NCBI GenBank assembly: GCA_020638735.1
Contig: JACKHZ010000009.1
Span: 620,001 to 684,000 of the forward strand
Source of the DNA: Planctomycetota bacterium
GTDB taxonomy: Bacteria; Planctomycetota; UBA1135; UBA2386
Length of the DNA stretch: 64,000 nt
Direction: 5' to 3'
Shown: positions 40,994 to 48,780 of the stretch, piece after piece
Layout of the letters: each line of letters begins with the position of its first letter
How positions within the stretch are numbered: position 1 is the stretch's first letter
Notes under the pieces: model-generated
What the model was told of the DNA's origin: nothing
The model's input: the letters and a program-made list of their open reading frames with translations, nothing else
Databases searched by the model: none
Position numbers and translations under genes: made by a program

Positions 40994-41355
40994 GCCTGGT
41001 CTCCGTAAGCCGGGTTCTGGTGCCGCCCGCAGGCGGTGACGACCATTTCTCCAGGGCCGCCCTCGCGGGCGGCCGCCAACGATCTACCCGAGGACCTGAG
41101 CGCGGGCCGCGCGATCCTCCTACTCGATCTTCCTCCGGGTGGGGTTTGCCGTGCCGACCCGGTCGCCCGGGCCGCGGTGAGCTCTTACCTCGCCGTTTCA
41201 CCCTTGCCGTCGCCCTCGCGGGCCGTCCGGCGGTTTGTTCTCTGTGGCACTTTCCCTGTCCTCGCGGACGGTGGGCGTTACCCACCACCCTGCCCTGAGG
41301 AGCCCGGACTTTCCTCCCGCAGCGGGCGCTGCCGGCGGTCGTCCGGAGACCAGGC
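40994..41355 (-). ncRNA. rnpB: RNase P RNA (bacterial type A)
   Basis: The RNA component of RNase P, which trims tRNA 5' leaders. Read on the - strand it shows the universal blocks: GAGGAAAGTCCGGGCTCC near the 5' end, AGGGTGGTGGGTAACGCCCA, the ACAGAGAACA segment, GGTGAAACGGCGAGGTAAGA, and ACCAGAACCCGGCTTA near the 3' end. The ends pair in a perfect 12-bp P1 helix (41344-41355 with 40994-41005), which fixes the length at 362 nt. A promoter lies directly upstream. Secondary structure was checked only by eye. Confidence 0.97.
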
Positions 41356-41362
41356 GGCGGCA

Positions 41363-41391
41363 ACCCTAGCCGCGGCAGGTAGATTGGTCAA
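41363..41391 (-). promoter_or_regulatory. Sigma70-type promoter of rnpB
   Basis: On the - strand TTGACC (41391-41386) and TAGGGT (41368-41363) are separated by exactly 17 bp. The distance from the -10 box places the transcription start at 41355, precisely the first base of the RNase P P1 helix. This agreement supports both the promoter and the RNA 5' end. Confidence 0.75.
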
Positions 41392-41524
41392 AGGGACGGT
41401 AAAGTCCGGTGAAAACGTAGGCCGGCGCTTGCCGACGATGCGTAGCGGGCTAGCCTTCCCTGGACTCGCCCGCGGCCGTCGGCCGCACCGATCCACCTGA
41501 GCCTCGCAACCTTGAAGGTCGCTC

Positions 41525-41926
41525 GTGCGACTCGCCCTCACTCTCGCCTCCACTACGCTGTTGCTGGCACCGTGCTTCGGCCAGCGCGCGACCACGCCGA
41601 GCGTCGAAGTGCCGCTCCGCGTCCCGGCTGTCCGGCATGTCGAAGGCCCGACTGTGGCCATCGAGGGTCCCGAGGCCGCGCTGCTGGCCCGGCACGATCT
41701 TGCGAACCGCCCCGTCGTGGGCACGGACACGACGATCTCCGACAGGGTCGGATCCGGCAACGCCATACCCAGCTCGGCGCACGCCAGGGATGCGAGCAGC
41801 GCCCCGCCACCACCCCCGGGGCAACCGCCGGTACCCGAGCCGAGCACGCTGCTGCTGGTCGGCACCGGCCTGATCGGCGTCGCGCTGACGAGCAAGCTGG
41901 CGCGGCGTCGCGGCCACACCGACTGA
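41525..41926 (+). CDS. Small PEP-CTERM exported protein
   Basis: A 133-aa protein from GTG 41525. It has a Sec signal peptide (LALTLASTTLLLAPCFGQ, cleavage probably after GQ-R or nearby), a short polar mature part without known domain, a Pro-rich linker (SSAPPPPPGQPPVPEP), and a PEP-CTERM sorting signal: VPEPSTLLLVGTGLIGVALT followed by SKLARRRG. Such tails are cut by an exosortase, and the proteins usually go to the surface or exopolysaccharide matrix. No exosortase gene is in the window. The mature region has no recognisable function. Confidence 0.85.
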   Translation: MRLALTLASTTLLLAPCFGQRATTPSVEVPLRVPAVRHVEGPTVAIEGPEAALLARHDLANRPVVGTDTTISDRVGSGNAIPSSAHARDASSAPPPPPGQPPVPEPSTLLLVGTGLIGVALTSKLARRRGHTD

Positions 41927-41972
41927 AGCGGTTTCGACTCGCGGCCGGCGCGCACAGCCAATCGCGCAGCCT

Positions 41973-42680
41973 TCAGCCGTAGCGCGGCCGTCTTCCGGCG
42001 ATGCGCTGCGCCTTCGCCGCCACCGCGACGAACAGCGCCCGCCGCTCCGCAGGCCCGGCTTCCGGCAAGCACCGCCGCGCGAAGCGCACCGCGACCCTCA
42101 GCGGCACCGGCACCGGCGACGACGCCAGCAGGGCGGCGAGGTCCTTGACCACCCAGCGTCGCCAGCGAAGCGCCGGCGCGAACACACGCTCGAGGTCGAG
42201 CAGGGCGACGCGGGCCGCGCCGCGCGGCTGATCGACGTAGAGGTGGGCGCAGTTGAGATCCCGGTGCACGAATCGCTGCGCGAACAGCCGCCCGACCAGC
42301 GCTGCGACCGGGCCGCAGACGGTCTCGAACAGCGCCCCGAGCCACCCTTCCCTGGCGGCGTCCACGAGCCAGGCGTCCAGCGAACGACCGGCGAGCGCCT
42401 CCATGACGATCATGCTGCGGCCCCGCTCCGCCAGCCGGGCGACCGGCACCGGCGCGGCGATCGACAGCATCGGCAGCACGTGCAGCCACCGCCACTCCTC
42501 CGCCACGGCCCGCGGTCGCCCCCGATAGACCTTCGCATACAGTGTGCGCCCGGCGCTCTCCGCCATCAGCGTGCGCCGCGTCGGAACGCAACGCACCGTG
42601 CGACCGAGCGATCCATGCCAGATCCCGAGCACCGCCGCGGCGTGCTCGCCACCCGGCGCCGACAACTCGCCGCCCGGCAT
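41973..42680 (-). CDS. Lipopolysaccharide kinase (WaaP/Kdo kinase)-like protein
   Basis: A 235-aa protein kinase-like enzyme, using ATG 42680. It has a Lys in the N-lobe (AGRTLYAKVYRGRPRAVAEE), hinge-proximal MIVMEALAGRSL, the catalytic loop FAQRFVHRDLNCAHLYVD and the metal-binding ALLDLERVFAP in place of DFG. WRRWVVKDLAALLASSPV is typical of WaaP/InaA relatives. The family phosphorylates heptose or Kdo in lipid A cores. The frame extends to 42788, but that part overlaps the promoter of the divergent glutamate dehydrogenase gene. It suggests an LPS-bearing outer membrane. Confidence 0.85.
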   Translation of the reverse strand: MPGGELSAPGGEHAAAVLGIWHGSLGRTVRCVPTRRTLMAESAGRTLYAKVYRGRPRAVAEEWRWLHVLPMLSIAAPVPVARLAERGRSMIVMEALAGRSLDAWLVDAAREGWLGALFETVCGPVAALVGRLFAQRFVHRDLNCAHLYVDQPRGAARVALLDLERVFAPALRWRRWVVKDLAALLASSPVPVPLRVAVRFARRCLPEAGPAERRALFVAVAAKAQRIAGRRPRYG

Positions 42681-42759
42681 CGCCACCGCCTTGTTGCTGG
42701 CGTGCTTCACTCCTCTTACGTTCCGCCCCCCGGCAACGCTACGCAAGCGCCACCACGGC

Positions 42760-44022
42760 ATGAACCAGCAAGTCGTCAGCGAAGACAATCCCTACGCAGC
42801 GATGCAAGCCCGCCTCGATCTGGCGGCTGCCCGACTCGGTCTAGAACCGAACCTGATCTCGATCCTGCGCACCTGCGAGCGCGAGATCACCATCAGCATG
42901 CCCGTCGTCATGGACGACGGCTCCGTGCAGGTGTTGGAGGGCTTCCGCGTGCAGCACTCGACCGCGCGCGGCCCGGCGAAGGGCGGCATCCGCTTCGCGA
43001 CCAACGTCAACCGCGACGAGGTGCGCGCGCTCGCCGCGTGGATGACGTGGAAGTGCGCGGTGGTCAACGTGCCGTTCGGCGGCGGCAAGGGCGGCGTCGT
43101 CTGCGACCCGTTCAAGATGTCGAAGGGCGAGCTCGAGCGCGTCACCCGCCGCTACGTCACCGGCATCATGGACCTGCTCGGTCCCGACCGCGACGTGCCG
43201 GCGCCCGACATGGGCACCGACGGCCAGATCATGGCGTGGTTCATGGACACCTACTCCATGCACCAGCGCAGCTACCTGCCGGCGGTCGTCACCGGCAAGC
43301 CGGTCAGCCTCGGCGGCTCGCTCGGTCGCATCGAAGCGACCGGTCGCGGCGTCATGCTGTGCACGCGCGAAGCGCTGAAGCACCTCGGCATGAACCCGAA
43401 GGACTGCACCGCCGCGGTGCAGGGCGCCGGCAACGTCGGCCTGATCTCGGCCCTGCAGCTGTCGCGCATCGGCGTCAAGGTCGTCGCCATCAGCGACGTG
43501 CACGGCGGCCTCTACAACAAGGACGGCCTCGACCTCGCCGGCATCCACAGCCACCTGCAGCGCCACCGCAAGCTCGACGGCTTCGACGGCGGCGACAAGA
43601 TCGGCAACAACGACCTGCTCGAGCTGCCGGTCGACATCCTGGTGCCGGCGGCGACCGAGAACGTCATCAACAGCCGCAACGCCGAGCGCATCAAGGCGCG
43701 CATCATCACCGAGGGTGCCAACGGGCCCTGCACGGCCAACGCCGACAAGATCCTCGACCAGAAGGGCGTGTTCGTGATCCCCGACATCCTGGCCAACGCC
43801 GGCGGCGTCACGGTCAGCTACTTCGAGTGGGTGCAGGACCGCATGGCGTTCTTCTGGACCCAGAAGGAGGTCGAGGAGCGCATGGAGCACATCATGGTCG
43901 ACTCGTTCGCCGCGACCGTCGACATGGCGCAGCGCTTCCAGGAGTCCAACCGCATCGCCGCCTACATGCTGGGCGTCAACCGCGTCGCCGAGACGACGCG
44001 CATGCGCGGCATCTACGCCTGA
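42760..44022 (+). CDS. gdhA: Glutamate dehydrogenase
   Basis: A 420-aa Glu/Leu/Phe/Val dehydrogenase that interconverts glutamate and 2-oxoglutarate plus ammonia. Start ATG 42760. Motifs: GFRVQHSTARGPAKGGIRF (substrate site), VNVPFGGGKGGV with the catalytic lysine, PAPDMGTDGQIMAWFMDTYS, the Rossmann AAVQGAGNVGLISALQL, EGANGPCTANADKIL and IPDILANAGGVTVSYFEWVQ. The hexameric class II form is indicated by length. Coenzyme preference (NAD or NADP) cannot be told reliably. It is divergent from the kinase gene and convergent with arfB. Confidence 0.96.
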   Translation: MNQQVVSEDNPYAAMQARLDLAAARLGLEPNLISILRTCEREITISMPVVMDDGSVQVLEGFRVQHSTARGPAKGGIRFATNVNRDEVRALAAWMTWKCAVVNVPFGGGKGGVVCDPFKMSKGELERVTRRYVTGIMDLLGPDRDVPAPDMGTDGQIMAWFMDTYSMHQRSYLPAVVTGKPVSLGGSLGRIEATGRGVMLCTREALKHLGMNPKDCTAAVQGAGNVGLISALQLSRIGVKVVAISDVHGGLYNKDGLDLAGIHSHLQRHRKLDGFDGGDKIGNNDLLELPVDILVPAATENVINSRNAERIKARIITEGANGPCTANADKILDQKGVFVIPDILANAGGVTVSYFEWVQDRMAFFWTQKEVEERMEHIMVDSFAATVDMAQRFQESNRIAAYMLGVNRVAETTRMRGIYA

Positions 44023-44040
44023 CGCGCGGCGCGACGCCCG

Positions 44041-44475
44041 TCACTCGCCGCCCGGCGACTGCCGACCGCGCTTGATGTCGCCACGGTGCTTCTTCTCGTC
44101 GAGCCGCCGCCGCTGCGAACCGCGGGTCGGCCTGGTCGCGACGCGGCGCTTCTTGCGCACCAGCGCCTGCGCGATCCACGCCACCATGCGCTCCTGCGCG
44201 GCGCGGTAGTTCATGAACTGGCTCTTGTGCTCGCTCGACACCGCGACGAGGCGGCCGTCGGCGTCGAGGCGGTTCTGCAGCGCTTCGCGGATGCGCGCGA
44301 CGTCGTGGTCGCCGAGCACTTGAGCGGCGCAAGCGAGGTCGAGGCGCAGGTCGACCTTGGTCTCGGTCTTGTTGACGTGCTGACCGCCGGCGCCGCCGCT
44401 GCGGGAGAAGGAGACGTGGAAGCAGTCCTTGGGCAGGACGCGCCCGTCGCGCAGCACCAGGTCAGAGCGCGACAT
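44041..44475 (-). CDS. arfB: ArfB, alternative ribosome-rescue peptidyl-tRNA hydrolase
   Basis: A 144-aa release factor-like protein that frees stalled ribosomes lacking a stop codon. The GGQ catalytic motif lies at residues 30-32 in SRSGGAGGQHVNKTETKVDL. LAVSSEHKSQFMNYRAAQERM-type sequence follows, and a basic C-terminal tail (RGSQRRRLDEKKHRGDIKRG) enters the empty mRNA channel. The length is as expected. The start ATG 44475 overlaps the upstream kinase gene by 14 nt, so they are coexpressed. Confidence 0.96.
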   Translation of the reverse strand: MSRSDLVLRDGRVLPKDCFHVSFSRSGGAGGQHVNKTETKVDLRLDLACAAQVLGDHDVARIREALQNRLDADGRLVAVSSEHKSQFMNYRAAQERMVAWIAQALVRKKRRVATRPTRGSQRRRLDEKKHRGDIKRGRQSPGGE

Positions 44476-45403
44476 CGTCCACCCACCCGTGCTGCGGTTC
44501 GATTCCCTCGTGCCAGCCGCGCGCCAGCCACGCCGCGCCGCGCGCGGCGGCCAACGCGTCGAGCACCTGCATGCGCGGGGTCGCGCCGCTGCGGGCGATG
44601 CGCTCGCGCAGACGCTCGGCGAGCACCGGCGAGCCGGTCAGCACGCCGCCGCCGAGCGCCAGCGAGTGCTCGCACGGTTCGCCCTGCAGCGACGCGCGGA
44701 TGCAGGCGGCGCGACCGAGCGCTTCGAGCGCCGCCGCGGCCTCCTCCGCGACCAGCACCGCCACGGCATCTCCCGCGGCGCAGGCCTCGAGCACGACCGG
44801 CGCGCGGGCGGCGATCTCGCGCGGCGGGAGCCGCTGCGCCGTCGCGCCGAGCCGCTGCGGCGACGGCGCGGCGAACGCTGCGGTCAGCGCCGGCAGCAAC
44901 GCGGTGTCGGGCCCGAGCCCGTCGAGCGACAGCACCGCCGCGGTCACCGCGCGCCGCACGAGGTCGAAGCCGCTGCCCTGGTCGCCGAACAGGTAGCCGC
45001 GCCCGCCGACCCGCCACAACTTGCCGTCTCTGCCGCGGGCGACCGCGAACGAGCCGGTGCCGGACCAGATGACGACACCGGGCCCGTCGGCGAGCCCGGC
45101 CGCCGCCGCCGCCAGCACGTCGCCGACCACCGCGACCGGCGCGGTCGTGCCGTGCAGCTCGAGCCCGGCGACGATCGCGTTCGCGGTGCTCGGGTCGCCG
45201 GCGCCGGCCACCGCGCAGACCACCGCCTCGGCGCGTTGGTGCTGCTGCGCGAAGGCGATCACCTCCGCCAGCTGCTGGGCCGTGCGTTCGATGCCGTGCA
45301 CGGCCGGCTGCACGCCCTCGGCCTCGCCGCCGCCGGCGGTGCCCGCGGGCCACCACTCGTAGCGGCACCGCGTGCCGCCGACGTCGAGGCCGAGGTAGCT
45401 CAC
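44462..45403 (-). CDS. N-acetylglucosamine kinase-like / BadF-BadG type ATPase
   Basis: A 313-aa protein of the sugar kinase/actin/Hsp70 ATPase superfamily, BadF/BcrA group. The phosphate-1 motif is LGLDVGGTRCRYEWW, phosphate-2 is IWSGTGSFAVARG, then WRVGGRGYLFGDQGSGFDL (the conserved GDEGSG block in GlcNAc kinases), and adenosine motif SLALGGGVLTGSPVLAE. It probably phosphorylates an amino sugar such as GlcNAc from cell-wall turnover; the substrate is not certain. It overlaps arfB by 14 nt and the upstream DUF3298 gene by 4 nt. Confidence 0.85.
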   Translation of the reverse strand: MSYLGLDVGGTRCRYEWWPAGTAGGGEAEGVQPAVHGIERTAQQLAEVIAFAQQHQRAEAVVCAVAGAGDPSTANAIVAGLELHGTTAPVAVVGDVLAAAAAGLADGPGVVIWSGTGSFAVARGRDGKLWRVGGRGYLFGDQGSGFDLVRRAVTAAVLSLDGLGPDTALLPALTAAFAAPSPQRLGATAQRLPPREIAARAPVVLEACAAGDAVAVLVAEEAAAALEALGRAACIRASLQGEPCEHSLALGGGVLTGSPVLAERLRERIARSGATPRMQVLDALAAARGAAWLARGWHEGIEPQHGWVDDVAL

Positions 45404-46548
45404 CGGCCGCCCCGCGCCGACGCATCGACCGCGCGCTTCGCCTCGAGCCCGAGCTGGCGCGGCGGAGTCAGCACGCCGCGCAACTCGGCCCAGGTCAACA
45501 GCACGTGGTAGTGCCCCTCGGCGTAGCTGCCGACCACGTAGGGGCCGAAGCCGAACACCACCCCGGCCGGCGAGACGACGAACGGCGGCAGCCCTTCCCC
45601 GTCGAGCGGCTCGTCGGTGAGATCGCCGGCGCCGGACGCGCCGAGTTCGCGCAGCTTGTCGCGCAGCAGTTCGAACAGCCGCGGGCCGGAGCGATCGTCG
45701 ACGGCGAGGTCGGCGAGGCGCAGCGGCACCACCGCGCCGTCACGCAGCACGAAGTTCCTGGCGCTCGGCCACGAGTTGCCGTGCGCGCCGCCGGTGAACT
45801 CGTAGCCGAGCGCCGCCAACGACACCAGCTCGTCGCCGATGTGGTAGGCCGACCAGCGGCTGAAGCCCTCGTCGCAGTGCAGGCTCGCCGGGGTCGTCGA
45901 CACGACGCCGTCCTGCACGTCACGGAGCTCCTGCCAGGTCGGCTCGTCGTCGACCGCCACCGGGGCGGCGGCGTAGTCGAGCACCGACTGCTGCAGCACC
46001 GCGTTCACCGCGGCCGCCATCGGGTGCTTCGCCAGCAGGACCAGCACGCGCTGCTCGCGCTGCGGGCCGAACGGCAGCTCGCTGGTGACCGTGCGTTCGA
46101 CGGCGACCAGCTCGAGCGCGAAGCGCAGCGCCTTGCCGCCATCGGCGGCGTGCCAGGTGCCGGTGAAGTGGCGCGCGCCGGCGTCGAGCTTGCCTTCCCA
46201 ACGGCCGGTCGCGGCGCCCGTGCCACCGTCGTCACGTCGCTCCGATTCCTGCAGCACCAGCTCGCCGTGCTCACCGATGCCGTCGCCGACCAGGCTCAGC
46301 CCGCGGCCGCGAGCGGCGTAGCGATACTCGCCGACGATGCCCTGCGCCTGGCCGTGCCCGACGGCCTTCGGCAGCCGCAGCGACATCTGCACTTCGAGCT
46401 GTCCCTTGTCGAGCGCGATCGCGCCGCGGTAGACGTGGCTGCCCGCCTCGGGCCACGCCGAGCGCTGCGCCGCCGTCGACGCCACGAACCACAACGCACT
46501 CGCAGCGAGCCTGACCGCCGCCGCGCCGAACACCCTGGTGACCGCCAT
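45400..46548 (-). CDS. Exported DUF3298-domain protein
   Basis: A 382-aa protein with a signal peptide (about residues 1-28, ending ALWFVASTAAQ). The first half is a beta-rich region (GAIALDKGQLEVQMSLRLPK). The C-terminal part has the features of the DUF3298/RsiV-like domain: YEFTGGAHGNSWPSARNF, then a late FGFGPYVVGSYAEGHYHVLL followed by TWAELRGVLTP. The domain often occurs in secreted proteins and in anti-sigma factors that bind lysozyme; no sigma-factor partner is seen here. It overlaps the kinase gene by 4 nt. Confidence 0.82.
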   Translation of the reverse strand: MAVTRVFGAAAVRLAASALWFVASTAAQRSAWPEAGSHVYRGAIALDKGQLEVQMSLRLPKAVGHGQAQGIVGEYRYAARGRGLSLVGDGIGEHGELVLQESERRDDGGTGAATGRWEGKLDAGARHFTGTWHAADGGKALRFALELVAVERTVTSELPFGPQREQRVLVLLAKHPMAAAVNAVLQQSVLDYAAAPVAVDDEPTWQELRDVQDGVVSTTPASLHCDEGFSRWSAYHIGDELVSLAALGYEFTGGAHGNSWPSARNFVLRDGAVVPLRLADLAVDDRSGPRLFELLRDKLRELGASGAGDLTDEPLDGEGLPPFVVSPAGVVFGFGPYVVGSYAEGHYHVLLTWAELRGVLTPPRQLGLEAKRAVDASARGGR

Positions 46549-46596
46549 GCCGGCATCTTGCCGCGCGCCGCGCCCCGTGCCAACGGCGCCGCATCG

Positions 46597-47541
46597 TCAA
46601 GCCGCGAGCCCGACCGCCAGCAGCCCCGCGAACAGCAGCGACAGCAGCGACGTGCGCGGACTCATCGGCAGCAGCTCGCGCGTCGTGTCGTGCCGCAGCA
46701 CGGCGCGCAGCACGTGCCCCGCCAGCGGCAGCGTCGCCCACGTCGTCATCACCCACGGCGAGCGACCGAGGCCCAGCCAGTAGAGCAGCGGCGCCGCGTA
46801 GGCCAGGACCAGCAGCGCGACGAACAGCCGCCGCGCCCCGTCCACTCCGAAGCGCACGGCCGGCGTGCGCCAGCCCTTCTGCCGGTCCCAGTCGCGGTCG
46901 CGGATGTCGTCGATGACCATCACCGCGACGACGAGGCAGCCGACCGGCATGCCGAGCACCCACGCCGACCACGGCAGCGCCGTCCACGCGAACGTCCCGG
47001 GCCGCGTCGCCGCGACCTGGATGCCGTAGCAGCCGACCACGGCCAGCACGCCGAACATCACCAGGAACAGCGGATCGGCGTAGCCGCGCCGCGCGTAGGC
47101 CGGGCCGGCCGCGTAGCCGAGGCTGGCCGCCACGCCGACGACGCCGAGCGCAAACGCAGGCCAGCCGCCGAGGCGCACCGGCTCGATGCCGCAGAGCGCC
47201 GCCAGCACCAGGCACGCGGCGATCGTCCAGCGCAGCGAGGACAGCCGCAGCGAGCCGTCGGCGAGCGCTTGGCACAGCTCCGGGTGCTCGGGCAGAGCGC
47301 GGTGGCGACGCAACAGCTCGTGGTTGTCGGCGAACACCCCGGCGATGTGGATCAGCCAGCTGCCGACGAACGCCAGCAGCAGCGGCCACGGCGCCAACAC
47401 GCCGTCGTGCACCGCCAGTCCGGCGGCGACCAGCACCGGCGCCGCCGCGGTCGGCAGCGTGTGGCCTGGGTAGAGCAGCAGGTGCACCCAGATGTGTCGG
47501 CGCGAGACCTTCGACGTCTGCCCTGGCGCGGCGCGCTCCAT
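46597..47541 (-). CDS. UbiA-family prenyltransferase (MenA-like)
   Basis: A 314-aa polytopic membrane protein with about eight or nine helices. The first Asp-rich motif is degenerate (IAGVFADNHELLRRHRALPE near residues 66-85). The second resembles MenA: AVMVIDDIRDRDWDRQKGWR followed by TPAVRFG. UbiA enzymes attach prenyl chains to aromatic rings; the second motif suggests 1,4-dihydroxy-2-naphthoate as substrate, i.e. menaquinone synthesis, but no men genes are nearby. With the first motif altered, another acceptor, or a changed metal site, is possible. Confidence 0.78.
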   Translation of the reverse strand: MERAAPGQTSKVSRRHIWVHLLLYPGHTLPTAAAPVLVAAGLAVHDGVLAPWPLLLAFVGSWLIHIAGVFADNHELLRRHRALPEHPELCQALADGSLRLSSLRWTIAACLVLAALCGIEPVRLGGWPAFALGVVGVAASLGYAAGPAYARRGYADPLFLVMFGVLAVVGCYGIQVAATRPGTFAWTALPWSAWVLGMPVGCLVVAVMVIDDIRDRDWDRQKGWRTPAVRFGVDGARRLFVALLVLAYAAPLLYWLGLGRSPWVMTTWATLPLAGHVLRAVLRHDTTRELLPMSPRTSLLSLLFAGLLAVGLAA

Positions 47542-47633
47542 GCCGGCAAGTGGAGCGGCCGCGACGCCTGCGGTCCATGCCCGAGGGCGCGGCGGGCCTT
47601 CCCGTCCGCCCCGCGGCGCGGGATCATGCCGCG

Positions 47634-48758
47634 ATGAAGACGGAGCGACTCGCCGTTCCCCCCATCCCCCGCCTGCTCGCCGCGGTGGCCGCCCTGCTCG
47701 TCGCGCCGATCGCCGTCGCGCAGCAGACGCTGGTCGTCGGCCCGGGGCAGCCGTTCACGACCATCCAGTCGGCGGTCGACGCCGCCGCGCCGGGCGACAC
47801 GGTGCTGGTCACCGCCGGCACCTATCCGGAACTGCTCGACGTCGCCAAGGGCATCCGCGTGATCGGTCAGGGCGCCGCGCTGCCGTATTACCCGCTGCAT
47901 CCGGTCGTCGACGTGCACGACGTGCCGGCGGGCGAGACGTTCCTGATGACCGGTTTCACCGCCGCCGGCTCCAGCAGCAGCGCGACGACCAACCTGGTCT
48001 CGGTGCACGACTGCGACGGCGCCGTGCTGCTGCGCGACCTGCAGCAGGGGGCGCTGGTGCGCTGGACCATCGCCGCCACCGCCTGCCGGCAGGTGCACGC
48101 GCGACAGGTCGCGCTGTTCTCGTGCCAGAACACCGCCAGCGTCACGGTGCTGGAGAACTGCCTCGTCGACGTGGCGAACTTCAGCGGCGTGGTCGTCCAC
48201 TCGGGCGCGCTGACGCTGGTCGACTGTCAGGTCAACGGCGGCAACGGCATCGGCGGCGCCGGCGTGTGGGTGCTCGGCGGAGTGCTGGTGACGACGCGCG
48301 GGCAGATCCGCGGCACGCCGGCCGGCTCCAACGCGTCGCCGGCGATCCTCTGCAGCGGCGGCGAAGCGCTGCTCGATCCGAGCACGCTGCTGCTGCCGAG
48401 CCCCGGCGCACAGGCCGTGTCGGGCGCGACGCCGGCGATCGTGCCGTTCGCCAGCCTGCGCACGAGCGACGATGGCGCCGCGCTGTCGGTGCAGGCGCAC
48501 GGCCCGGCCGGCGTGCTGTTCGCGACGCTGTTCAGCGCGCCGTCGCCGGCGCTGGTCACGCCGTTCGGCATCACCTGGCTCGATCCGCTGTCGGCGATGG
48601 TGCTGCAGTTCGACGTGTTCGACCCGACCACGCGGCTCGCCGCGATCACCGTGCCCCACCCGCCGCTGCCGCCGGGCACCGCGTTCGCGCTGCAGCCGTT
48701 GGTGTTCGACGGCGGCGAGCTGCGCCTCGGCGTGCCGTCGGTCGCGACCGTGCCGTGA
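47634..48758 (+). CDS. Secreted right-handed beta-helix protein
   Basis: A 374-aa protein from ATG 47634, with a signal peptide near residues 1-29 (RLLAAVAALLVAPIAVAQ). GQPFTTIQSAVDAAAPGDTV followed by LVTAGTYPELLDV is the typical opening of pectate-lyase-like beta-helix proteins (DUF1565 type). The repeats continue with short strands (VTVLENCLVDVANFSGVVV). The C-terminus PLPPGTAFALQPLVFDGGEL shares the tail pattern of other secreted proteins in this window. It may bind or cleave polysaccharide, but no catalytic residues can be named. Confidence 0.8.
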   Translation: MKTERLAVPPIPRLLAAVAALLVAPIAVAQQTLVVGPGQPFTTIQSAVDAAAPGDTVLVTAGTYPELLDVAKGIRVIGQGAALPYYPLHPVVDVHDVPAGETFLMTGFTAAGSSSSATTNLVSVHDCDGAVLLRDLQQGALVRWTIAATACRQVHARQVALFSCQNTASVTVLENCLVDVANFSGVVVHSGALTLVDCQVNGGNGIGGAGVWVLGGVLVTTRGQIRGTPAGSNASPAILCSGGEALLDPSTLLLPSPGAQAVSGATPAIVPFASLRTSDDGAALSVQAHGPAGVLFATLFSAPSPALVTPFGITWLDPLSAMVLQFDVFDPTTRLAAITVPHPPLPPGTAFALQPLVFDGGELRLGVPSVATVP

Positions 48759-48780
48759 GCGCGTCGGCGACGCCGCGCGC

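Noticed and set aside
41278..42591. 437-aa - strand frame running from the kinase gene through the PEP-CTERM gene toward rnpB
   Set aside because: Wrong frame for the LPS-kinase-like gene and antisense to the PEP-CTERM gene, with no recognisable domain.
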